From assembly GCA_021495925.1 (NCBI GenBank), contig JAKEKT010000101.1, positions 1 through 64,000 of the forward strand: 64,000 nucleotides of DNA, in the 5' to 3' direction. The notes beneath the pieces were generated by a model. It was not told the origin of the DNA and ran no database searches. It saw only the letters and a list, made by a program, of their open reading frames with translations. Made by a program: the position numbers and the translations under genes. Positions 9,286 to 18,308 of the stretch are shown here, in pieces (positions within the stretch are counted from its first letter, which is position 1; each line of letters begins with the position of its first letter). The stretch is from Diplodia intermedia (taxonomy: Eukaryota > Ascomycota > Dothideomycetes > Botryosphaeriales > Botryosphaeriaceae).

Positions 9286-10050
9286 TCATCCCTCCGTAAA
9301 CCCCGCCTTAGCCCTGCTCCTTCGTCCCCTCTGCGGTCCCACATCCAGCAGCTCCCTCACCCAATCCTCCATCCTCAGCCTCACATTCGGATTCTCGCAC
9401 GCCACCGTCCCCGCCCAATCCTGCCCCCTACACCCGCTCGGCACCCACACGCACTCCCCACCCACGCGCGCCACGACGTACCGGACCGCCTTGTCCCACG
9501 CGTTATCCCTCGCCAAGATGCGCGGCACGCACACCCTCTCCGGCCGCAACCCGACCGGCAACGACGCACGCACGTGCTCCTCCACCTCGTCCCACGCGAC
9601 CCGTTCCCTCGACGCGTACGGCACCGTGACGCGGCCGAGCGCCGGGACGACGTCCGGGAACTCCCGGTGCAGGCGTTCGGGCAGGGCGTTGAGCAGGATC
9701 TGCGCGAGGAAGAGGAACGCGGCGACGCGGAGCGTCACCGACGCCGGCCTGACCGCGGCGGCGTAGACGACGAGGCCGCCGGCGTGGCACGCGAGCCAGA
9801 GCGCGTGCAGGCACGGCCCGATGACGGGCACGCCCGCGTCTGCGGTGCGGCGGAGGAGGCGCAGCAGGCCGCGCGCGACGTGGACGGTGGTGTCGAGGAG
9901 GACGATGAGGCAGGCGGCCGTGGTGAAGACCGTGATGGGGTGCTCGTGGATGGAGACCCAGTGCAGGATCGGGAGGATGGCGTTGTGTGTGAATTCTTTC
10001 ATGACGTTGAGCGTGTTTTGGAGCATCGTGGCGTTGGTCTTGATGACCAT
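9286..10050 (-). CDS. Predicted membrane protein, unknown function
   Basis: A single exon codes for 254 residues from the ATG at 10050 (MVIKTNATMLQ). The open frame continues 31 codons upstream, but those read like leader. Three hydrophobic stretches are visible at about residues 38-55, 74-100 and 105-123, followed by a soluble Arg/Val-rich C-terminal half ending GRRSRAKAGFTEG. I recognise no family. The C-terminal half contains a WDEVEEHV helix and several Trp/Cys positions (CVWVPSGC, DWAGTVACEN) that look like a small folded domain. It is convergent with dihydrofolate synthetase, with 253 bp between stops. The coding strand has strong GC third-position bias, which supports it being real. 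Confidence 0.65.
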   Translation of the reverse strand: MVIKTNATMLQNTLNVMKEFTHNAILPILHWVSIHEHPITVFTTAACLIVLLDTTVHVARGLLRLLRRTADAGVPVIGPCLHALWLACHAGGLVVYAAAVRPASVTLRVAAFLFLAQILLNALPERLHREFPDVVPALGRVTVPYASRERVAWDEVEEHVRASLPVGLRPERVCVPRILARDNAWDKAVRYVVARVGGECVWVPSGCRGQDWAGTVACENPNVRLRMEDWVRELLDVGPQRGRRSRAKAGFTEG

Positions 10051-10542
10051 ACGTCTGCTTCGGCGGGGAATACTGGGGAATTTGGTCGAGTGTACGGGCG
10101 AAAGAGAGGCTCTGAGCGGGTCTTTGCTGTCGTGTATAACCAATGCAAACTGGGTTGATGGAAATAAAGAAACTGTTAATTAAGAAAAGATCATCCTCAA
10201 AGAGCTTCGCCCTGTTTGATTTCAGCCCCATTTGTCCCAGAGGGAAAAGCACGGGGACGGGTATATGCAAGGTCTTTGACGGATAAAGAAATGTTGCTAC
10301 TGGTTGCTAGTGCTTCTGAGCAAAACATAATGCTCCCAGCAGCAGGACAGCAGCCTGCCTACCTACGTGAGTAGTTGAAGGCTTTGTCTGTATATCCCTA
10401 AGCAAATTCAAGTATTTGTATCCAGATGCACACCCTCACTGCCTAGTTAGAAGCACCACTGGTAGAGTTCATGATATTTCGCATTTGAGCTTTACAACAT
10501 GCATTAAAATGTTCATAGAAGAAGGGGAATCTCGTCCACCAC
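10051..10542. other. Intergenic, nothing recognised
   Basis: Leader of the small membrane-protein gene and 3' flank of the decarboxylase gene. No open frame, repeat or RNA gene seen. Confidence 0.6.
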
Positions 10543-11792
10543 TCATGCCTTGACAGCCTGACCTTTCTCATCAACAAGGTGCTCAGTCACACTAATCGGG
10601 CCCTCGCCAACGCCAGTCAGAATGACCCTGCTGACACCCTCCTTGAGCTGTGCCGCGGTCTTCTCGTCGACCTTGGACTGCGCCTCGGCGTTCGCCTGAA
10701 CAGCGGCGCCCCTCTTACTCTCCCAGCCCTCCTTCTCCCCGAGCAGAGCCTTGAACAGGCCGGCAACCTCCTTCTCGTGCTCCTGCAAGTAGTATACCAC
10801 GGCATTCGGTCCGGCATCGAACGTGTACGCCGCAATCGTCTTGCCGGCAGCCTCGTTGATGTACTCCACCGCCTTGATCGCCGCGCGGGACACATCGTTC
10901 ATGTAGAAAATCGGGGGCTCGGTATCGAGGCAGGTAGCATGGAAGCTGTTGCTATCCTTCATCGTGACCTTGCCGAACGCCTCGAAATCGCGCGCCTTGA
11001 TCGCGTCCTCCATCTGCTTCATGCGCAGGGGCACCGTCTCGTTGGCGCGGGCGGGGAACAGACTGCTGGTGGCAACCGTCGTCTGCATGCCGGTGGTGCT
11101 GCTGACGCCCTTCTTGGCGGCGCTGACGACGAGGATGACGGCGCGCATGTCGGGCCAGTGGGCGGCGGGCGCGACCTCGTACGCCAGGCTGTCGCTGCCG
11201 TCGGCGGCGGCGCCCTGCTCCCACGCGACGTAGCCGCCGAAGAGGCTGCGGCACGCCGAGCCCGAGCCCTGGCGCGCGATGCGCGACAGCTCCGTCGGCG
11301 TGGCGGGCAGCTGGTACAGGTCGGCGATGGCGCGCACCAGGGCGGCGAAGCCGGCGGCGCTGCTGGCCAGGCCGGCGGCCGTGGGGAAGTTGTTCTCGCT
11401 GACGACGCGCAGCGGGTACGACGAGAGCTTGGGCAGGCTGGCGTCGGCGGCCTCGAGGGCGGCGCGGAGCGCCCTCAGCTCGCGGAAGCAGGCCTGGGTG
11501 CGGGCGCCCGACACGTCCTGGTCCTGGCCATTGAGGAGGAGCGAGTCGGCGGTGGAGTAGGAGGAGGAGCACGAGGCGGTGGTGTGGGTGCGGAGGTCGG
11601 ACTGGGCGAGGGTGACGGACAGCGACGAGTTGGTGGGCAGGTTGAGCTTGGGATCACGCTTGCCCCAGTACCTGTGATTTGCGGGCTTGGGTTTAGTCAA
11701 TGGCGCAGAGCAGCGGGACGAGAGGCGGACTTGATGACGGCGATGTTCACCGGGGCGGTGGTGCTCGCTCTGTAGACTTGAGAATCGGCCAT
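10543..11792 (-). CDS. ERG19: Mevalonate diphosphate decarboxylase
   Basis: Two exons, 11731-11792 and 10543-11671, give 396 residues, the same as yeast Erg19/Mvd1. It catalyses ATP-dependent decarboxylation of mevalonate 5-diphosphate to isopentenyl diphosphate, the last step of the mevalonate pathway feeding sterols, dolichol, ubiquinone and prenyl groups. The N-terminus (TAPVNIAVIKYWGKRD, residues 12-27) is diagnostic and is interrupted by the intron within the Lys codon. The GHMP-kinase ATP loop is at about 114-128 (NNFPTAAGLASSAAG), followed by RQGSGSACRSLFGG at about 154-167. The later blocks MKDSNSFHATCLDT and TFDAGPNA are also present. The intron has a GT-CCGC donor, a TGACTAAAC branch point and a CACAG acceptor. 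The start is fixed by the family N-terminus. Confidence 0.96.
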
Positions 11793-11969
11793 TTTGAGGG
11801 AGGATATTGATTGCAGGAAAAGCGAGAGAGCTGAGCGGTGTGGAGGAGCAGTTGAGGGGCACTGCTCAGGCATTGCACCAGGGTCCCCGCGCTCGGACGG
11901 ACCGAAAAGGAAGCCCGAGTGGCCGGTCACTCAGCCGCTTCGCTCGCCCCGAGACTCTCGCATTATTTT

Positions 11970-12986
11970 CTACACTTCCTTCTCGACAAGCTTCGGGCCC
12001 TCGATCAGCTTGACCTTCCGCCCCTCCCACCAGCACATGAGGCCTGCCAACAGGCTGACGCCACAGCCCAGCCCAATGAACAGGCCAGCACCCCAGCTCG
12101 GCCGGTCGATGCGGTTGTATTCCCACATCATGAAGGCCATGCCAACCTGGAATAGCGTGTTGAGCACGTACATGCAGACCACGAAATCCAATTTCCAATA
12201 CTTCGTCGCCGGCGCACACACGCCCGAGGTCGTGACTCTCTCGGCGCTCGCTGCATCCACGTCTTCCTGGCGGAGTCGAAACCAGCTCACGTTCTGCTGA
12301 GCGAGCCTGCGTAACCCGACTCTCCCGCTTTCTGGCCCAAGCCCGAGGCGAAAGGCTGCAATGAACCACAGGTCTCTGAACCTCCACGGTGCAAGGCCCC
12401 AGGCGGTGAGGCAGAACAGCGCGTTCAGGATCTGCGAGTCGATCTCAATCCAGATCTTCCGCGGAGACGAGTCTGCATCGCCATCGTCCGGGTGGTTCAT
12501 GGCAGGCGCCGCCTTCAGGAGCAGGAAGAACAGCATTGCGCCCCATGCTACTACGTTCAGCCCGTAGATGGTGATGAAGAATCCAGTGGGAGTGACGACG
12601 AACCTGCCGGCTGCGATGAGTCCACGTTTGATTACGGTTGTCCATGGTGCTTTCGGCTCGGCAGTCGCGTGTTCTGCCTCGGTTGCAACTGGAGTGGGAA
12701 ATGTACGCAGCGTGGCCGTGTCGGCTTCACGTGCGCTGTGGCCGTGAGCGTCGAATCCGACGTCGTCCTGCTGCAGGTCGGTGATGTTCGGAGCGTGTGC
12801 GATGGCAGTGCCTGTTGCTGCCCACATTCCAAGCTGCGGGTTGTACTGCAGCAGCTCCTTGGCCACCGACACGGACCCGGAGCGCAGCCTGCCAATGACA
12901 TTTTCGGTTGCCTGTCTGTATTCCGCCGTTGGCAGCCTGCCGAGGACATTTGGGGAGGCCTCTTTGCCGGGCGGAGTTGAGGACAT
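11970..12986 (-). CDS. DUF2985-family integral membrane protein
   Basis: A single exon codes for 338 residues from the ATG at 12986. The N-terminal third is soluble. A first membrane segment follows TPTGFFITIYGLNVVAWGAM, then a short acidic loop, then KIWIEIDSQILNALFCLTAWGLAPWRFRDLW, the hallmark of fungal DUF2985 proteins. Two more membrane segments lie near the C-terminus (about residues 268-286 and 296-314). Members are called predicted integral membrane proteins and I know no biochemical role. Its stop lies 177 bp from the ERG19 start on the same strand, so the genes are tandem but not overlapping. It shares a 383 bp divergent promoter region with the sterol-glycosyltransferase-like gene. 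Confidence 0.87.
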   Translation of the reverse strand: MSSTPPGKEASPNVLGRLPTAEYRQATENVIGRLRSGSVSVAKELLQYNPQLGMWAATGTAIAHAPNITDLQQDDVGFDAHGHSAREADTATLRTFPTPVATEAEHATAEPKAPWTTVIKRGLIAAGRFVVTPTGFFITIYGLNVVAWGAMLFFLLLKAAPAMNHPDDGDADSSPRKIWIEIDSQILNALFCLTAWGLAPWRFRDLWFIAAFRLGLGPESGRVGLRRLAQQNVSWFRLRQEDVDAASAERVTTSGVCAPATKYWKLDFVVCMYVLNTLFQVGMAFMMWEYNRIDRPSWGAGLFIGLGCGVSLLAGLMCWWEGRKVKLIEGPKLVEKEV

Positions 12987-13164
12987 TTCTCTTGCAGTGG
13001 TGGAGACGCGAGCGGCCGATGGGCGTGGACATGATGCAAGACGCAGCCTCCGCCCCCACTCGAGTCAATCCCTCTTCCACCTTGTGTCCGACGCATCCGA
13101 CAATCCGAGAATGCAATGCGATGGAAAGCGACAAGCCGAAACTCATCTCGCCAAGCTTTCCCCA

Positions 13165-13202
13165 ACTTGGCCAATCTGGCGCGACTTGGCCAATCTTGCG
13201 CG
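13165..13202. promoter_or_regulatory. Tandemly duplicated 19-bp unit with CCAAT boxes
   Basis: Units at 13165-13183 (acttggccaatctggcgcg) and 13184-13202 (acttggccaatcttgcgcg) differ at one base. Each holds GGCCAAT, the core bound by the fungal CCAAT-binding HAP complex. They sit near the middle of the divergent promoter, about 180 bp from the DUF2985 ATG and about 168 bp from the glycosyltransferase ATG. Binding is inferred from the motif only. Confidence 0.6.
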
Positions 13203-13369
13203 ACGGGAGCCTGCGGCTGCGAGATATCTCTTAGGCTGCACGCTAGCCTTCCAGCGCTTCCCGTCCCATTTCAATCAGCTTTTGAGCTGCTGACTGATAA
13301 CAAGCCCCTACTGCTGTTCACTACTTGGTTCAGCGAAGCTGTCTCAGACCGCCGTGCCCTCCTTGCATC

Positions 13370-16123
13370 ATGTCTCGACCCGGTGTTCACCCACGTCGCG
13401 CTTCCGCCGTGACCGTTCTGCAAGACGATGGTCGTGTGGATATCAAAGTGTTGGGCAAACTTCCTTTTTCCTTCAAATCCTATCTTTCATTCGGAAAGAG
13501 AAGGAAAGCGCCATGGCAGAAGCACAAGGAGCGAAGTCGCTTGGACGAAAAGGTATTGCAAGACTTCGCCCATGTTCCGCGCATGAACATTGCCATCCTT
13601 ATCACCGGATCACGCGGAGATGTCCAGCCCTTCCTCGCTCTGTCCAAGGTCCTCCAAAGCCCGCCGTACTGTCACAGGGTCCGGATTGTCACCCATCCGA
13701 ACTTCAAAGACTTTGTCGAGGAGAACGGCGCCGAATTCTACTCCATGGGCGGAGATCCAGAGAAGTTGATGGCCTACATGGTTCGAAATCCATCAATCCT
13801 GCCATCGATGGCGTCAATGAAAGCCGGAGACGTGGGCATGAGGAGAAGAGAGATTGCAGAGATGCTATTCGGTGCATGGCGAGGATGTACCGAGGCAGGA
13901 GATGGAATAGAGGATCCCAAGGACGATGACATCCCGTTTGTCGCAGATGCCATCATCGCCAACCCTCCAAGCTACGCTCACATCCACATTGCCGAGAAAC
14001 TCTCGGTCCCACTCCACATAATGTTTACAATGCCTTGGTCCCCGACCACAGCCTTCCCGCACCCGCTGGCCAACATCCAGTCAAACAAATCCAGCAACAA
14101 GGTAGCCAACTGGACCTCCTACTACGAAATGGATCTTCTCACGTGGGAAGGCCTCGGGGACCTTATCAACCGTTTCCGCGTACGGACCCTTGATCTCGAC
14201 TCACTAAGTCCTATCTGGGGTCATCAACTTTTCACCCGTCATGAAGTTCCACATACATATTGCTGGAGTGAAGCGCTGATCCCAAAGCCAGCAGACTGGG
14301 GGCCACACATCAGCATCAGTGGCTTCTTTTTCCTATCCCTAGCATCGTCCTACACTCCACCGCCCGAGCTTCAAGCATTCCTCGACGCCGGTCCGCCCCC
14401 GGTGTACATTGGTTTCGGCTCCATCGTTGTCGACGACGCCCAACGGCTCACAGACATGGTCCTTGAAGCGGTTAAAAAGTCAGGAGTGCGAGCGCTCGTC
14501 TCCCGAGGCTGGGGCAAGATGGGCGGCTCCAACGTACCCGACAACGTCTTCCTCCTCGGAAACGTGCCTCACGACTGGCTCTTCCCACGCGTGTCCGCCG
14601 TCGTCCACCACGGCGGCGCCGGCACCACGGCCATCGGAATCGCGCTCGGCAAACCCACCGTCATCGTCCCCTTCTTCGGCGACCAACCATGGTGGGCGAA
14701 CATGGTCTACCGCGCGGGCGCAGGCCCCGAGGCGGTCCACTTCAAGAAACTGACAGCCGACAAGCTCGCGCAAAACATCACGGAAGCGTTGAAGCCCGAG
14801 ATGCAGGTGCGGGCGAAGGAGCTGGCAGCCAAGATCCGCGGAGAGAGGGGCGCCGAGAAAGCAGCAGAGACGTTCCAGTCCATGCCTCAGATGCGGGGCA
14901 TGGCCTGCGCGTTGTGTCCCGACAGAGTCGCTGTGTGGAAGGTCCGGCAGACAGGCATCCAGCTGAGCGCTGCAGCTGCAACCGTTCTCGTGGCCAAAGG
15001 CCTCATAGATCCGCACGACCTAAAGCTGTAAGTCATCGAAGCATCTACCCAACCACCACGACGAATGTAGCTCTAACAGGCAGCGCCCAGGTGCGAACAC
15101 AAGCGCTGGTACGTCGAAGAAGGCCCGGCAGACCCCCTCGCCGCCATCGTCGGCACCCTCGCCACCTGGGTCCGCGCCTACAAGATCATCCTCAGCGACT
15201 TCAAGAACGACCTCTCCAGCTCTCCTTACCCAACCACCCACCACCGCCATCCGTCCTCGTTCAAATCCCCCCCGTCAGAGCCGTCCTTCCCTACAATCAC
15301 AACCACCACCAATCCCTCTGCCCTTCAAATATCCGCCTTCCACTTCAAAAGAAAACCAAAATCTGAGAAGAATCGCAAAGTCCGCACCGCCTTCGCCGCC
15401 CTCGCCGTCCGCACCCTCCAGCTCACCTTCGTGCGCGGGCCCGCGGCGTTCCTCTACAACTTCACCAACAGCCTGCACAACGCGCCGTCCGTCCTGCTGC
15501 GCGACCCGACGGTGCGCGGGCCCCGGCAGCGCATCGACGGCGTGGCGTCTGGACTACGGCTGGGCTGGCGGGAGTTCGTGTTTGGGTTCGTGGACGCCGT
15601 GACAGGAGTGGTTGTGTTGCCGGTTCTGGGGTGGAGGGATGCCAAGCCTCATCGCGGTGGCAGGGACGTCGACGAGGAGAAGCAGGAGGGAGAGAAAAGA
15701 GTGAGGAAGAGAGATCGAGTGCTCGGGGCTACGAAAGGCGTCGGGCAGGCGCTGGCGGGCGCGCCGTTCAAGGTTGGGTCCGCGCTTGTGGGGCCGATCG
15801 GGTACGGGGCGAAGGGGGTGGAGAGGCAGGTGGCCGGCTGGCTGACGGAGGCGGACCGGAAGAGGTCGCTGAAGGGAAAGGAGTTGGTGCTGCCGGAGGA
15901 TATTGGGAGCGAGGATGTCAAGAGGAAGGTGAGGAGCGCGTGTGAGAAGGCTGGGGGGCATGAGAGCGTGAGGTGGATTACTGAGAGGAGGGTGTTGCAG
16001 GGGTGTTGGGAGGTGGCGCGGCTGAAAGACGAGATGGGGGGCAGTGTGCATGAGTTCGCTGAGGAGGTTACTCGGAAATGGGAGGCGTTAAATAGGGGGA
16101 GGAGGGGGAGTAGAGGCGCATGA
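13370..16123 (+). CDS. Sterol-glycosyltransferase-like GT1 enzyme with long C-terminal extension
   Basis: Two exons, 13370-15027 and 15091-16123, give 896 residues. The intron is GTAAGT to GCGCCCAG and splits a Leu codon. The N-terminal glycosyltransferase half begins with ITGSRGDVQPFLAL (about residues 78-91). The nucleotide-sugar binding half shows HHGGAGTTA (413-421) and PFFGDQPWWAN, typical of UDP-glucose:sterol glucosyltransferases. PH and GRAM domains found in Atg26 are absent, so it belongs to the shorter fungal group. After about residue 553 a 340-residue extension follows. It has a low-complexity linker, then DAVTGVVVLPVLGW (about 719) and a Gly-rich block around 765-800 (GATKGVGQALAGAPFKVGSA) that resembles the C-terminal repeats of ATG2/VPS13. 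The acceptor may be sterol, but sugar and acceptor are not proven. The start is the first ATG giving a short leader before DDGRVDIKV. Confidence 0.87.
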
Positions 16124-16814
16124 GCGATGATGGGTTGTAGTGGAATTAGGCTCACTGTTGCGGCTGAAGCGAGAACCAGGGCTCTCTCGTCGGAGGATTG
16201 ACCTACGCTGGTAGGCTCCCCATGTCGGAGTCTGGGGGGATGGGACAGTTGATTCTCATGGGAGACTCTAGAGCAAATAATAGACCATTCTTTTCTTAGC
16301 CGGACGACCGACCGGCCGACATCCGCCGACACATCACCACAAGTCCGCATCGATATCGAATTCCAGACAGCCACAAGCTAAACTTCATGATCGACAGGAC
16401 TACCTACACCAAGCTTCGGCCGACCGGCGAAGCCACACCCGGCCGCCGATTCGACGTGCCCTTTGTTCCGGAGCAACCGCCTAGCAACCACCGGCAGTAT
16501 CCGGCGATACCCCGCTCGCCCTGCCCGAATGAGATCATAGCTTCCCGCAAGCGGCCAAGGTTGCGACCGCCGTACGAAGCGTGAGCCGTCTATCTCGCGC
16601 CCCGAGATGGTAGTAGGTGCATCTGGTAAGGGATGGACGTCGTGAGGCTCGGGGCTCGGTAATCCTCAGCCCAGTGGTTCCGAACAGGGCAACTCCCTGT
16701 ACTTGAACAAAAAGCAGCCGTGATCCGCACCACGATAGGAAGCGGACAGCCTGAGACATCACACACCTCACTAACTTTAATCCTCAAACCTTTATATCCT
16801 ACTTCGCCCTCACC
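16124..16814. other. Intergenic between two plus-strand genes
   Basis: Holds the 3' flank of the glycosyltransferase gene and the leader of the DUF3533 gene. GC-rich with ccggccgac-type words near 16310-16445. No gene recognised. Confidence 0.55.
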
Positions 16815-18308
16815 ATGGCTCCCGGCAATCGATCCAGCAAAGCCTCCAACTCATCCGACGCCGCAACCATGGTCGCCGAGAAAGAGTTCTGGCGCGGCCG
16901 CAAGAAGCAATTCGGCGTTGCGGTTGGCGCCTCCTTCATATTGATTCAGCTGCTCTTCCTCACCACCCTCTCTTACCTGTTCGGCTCCATCTACCGGCAG
17001 AGCACCCGCATCCACAACCTCAAGGTTCTCGCCGTCGACTACGACGGTGGCCTCATCGGCCAAAGCCTCCGCGGCGCCTACGAGAACCTCGCCGCACCCT
17101 CTTTCCTCGGAATCGAGTTCAAGAGCGAAGCCGATGGCTACGCTGACGTGTCCGACGTGGTCGCAGCAGTGCGGCGCGGCGACTACTGGGCAGCCGTCTA
17201 CACCCACGCCGGAGCCTCGAACCGTCTGGCCGCGGCCCTCGGCGGCGGCGACGCCGCCTCGACCTACAACTCGTCTGCCGCCGTGACGTACGTCTGGAAC
17301 GAGATCCGCTACGCCGCCGTCGCCGCCGGCTCCATCAAGAGCAACATGGAAACCCTCGTCTCCGTCTCGCGCGCCGTCTACACGCACCTCAACGGCAGCG
17401 CCGCGCTCACCTCGCTCGACCAGTCGGACCCGGCCGCCGTCGCCGCCTACCTCAACCCCATCCAGGCCTCCTCGATCAACATCAAGCCGTCGCCGCAGGC
17501 CGCCAAGACCGTGTACAACACGATCCCCATGGTCATGGGCATCATCATGCAGTTCTTCTTCCTCATGGCCGTCAACGGCGTCGCGTCGTCGCTGCAGCTG
17601 TACTCGCACCTGCCGTTCGTGCAGAACCTGGCGGTGCGCGTCACGCTCTCGCTCGTGTACACGCTCGTCGGCGCGCTCTGCCAGTCGGCCTACTTCTGGG
17701 CGTTCAAGGAGTCGTGGGAGCAGCCGGCGTCCGTCTTCGTGCTCGTGTGGCTGTGCCTGTGGCTGTACCAGCACGTGCAGTTCCTCGTCTTCGACGTGGC
17801 CACCACCTTCATCCCCATCAGCTTCCTCCCCTTCTTCGTGCTGTCGTGGGTCATCGCCAACGTCACGAGCACCATCTCGCCCTTCGAGCTCAGCCCGGGC
17901 TTCTACCGCTGGGCCTACGCCCTGCCCGCCCACGAGACGTGGCAGGTCCTCGTCACCATCTGGTCCGGCGGCGCCGTCAACAGGCTGTACCGCGCCCTGC
18001 CCATCATGTTCGCGTGGGTCGTCGTCATGGCGCCGTCGTCGTTTTTGGCGCTGAGGTGGCGCTGCGCGAAGGCGGTGGAGGCGGCGGCCGAGGAGGCCGA
18101 GAGGAAGGAGAAGGAGAGGGCGGAGATTGAGAAGGAAGTCGGTGGCGGGCTGCGGGAGGAGAGGGAGAAGGCTCGGGGAGCGGCGGCTGGCCGCCCTCGC
18201 GTTGACGGTGCTGGTTCGGAGGAGAGGGATGGTAGGAGGGAGTTGGAGTACTTCCCGAGCCTGCCGACGCCGTTTGAAAATACGCTGAGAAAGGTGTTTT
18301 CGGCTTGA
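16815..18308 (+). CDS. SNG1/DUF3533-family membrane protein
   Basis: A single exon codes for 497 residues. The ATG at 16815 sits in a good context (caccATGGCT). A short cytosolic N-terminus (EFWRGRKKQF) precedes a first membrane segment at about 36-58. A large extracytosolic loop of about 190 residues follows, containing LKVLAVDYDGGLIGQSL and several NxS/T sites. Five further membrane segments lie between about 235 and 415, and a charged, Glu-rich coiled tail closes the protein. This topology and the DYDGG-IGQ block are those of the DUF3533 family, including yeast Sng1, linked to nitrosoguanidine resistance and to plasma-membrane lipid asymmetry. Substrate and role here are unknown. The minus strand carries a 535-codon open frame opposite this gene, which is a codon-bias artefact. 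Confidence 0.9.
   Translation: MAPGNRSSKASNSSDAATMVAEKEFWRGRKKQFGVAVGASFILIQLLFLTTLSYLFGSIYRQSTRIHNLKVLAVDYDGGLIGQSLRGAYENLAAPSFLGIEFKSEADGYADVSDVVAAVRRGDYWAAVYTHAGASNRLAAALGGGDAASTYNSSAAVTYVWNEIRYAAVAAGSIKSNMETLVSVSRAVYTHLNGSAALTSLDQSDPAAVAAYLNPIQASSINIKPSPQAAKTVYNTIPMVMGIIMQFFFLMAVNGVASSLQLYSHLPFVQNLAVRVTLSLVYTLVGALCQSAYFWAFKESWEQPASVFVLVWLCLWLYQHVQFLVFDVATTFIPISFLPFFVLSWVIANVTSTISPFELSPGFYRWAYALPAHETWQVLVTIWSGGAVNRLYRALPIMFAWVVVMAPSSFLALRWRCAKAVEAAAEEAERKEKERAEIEKEVGGGLREEREKARGAAAGRPRVDGAGSEERDGRRELEYFPSLPTPFENTLRKVFSA

Noticed and set aside
10579..11775. 398-codon open frame on the plus strand
   Set aside because: Antisense to mevalonate diphosphate decarboxylase, Arg/Gly/Ala/Val-rich, no domain. 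Another codon-bias shadow.
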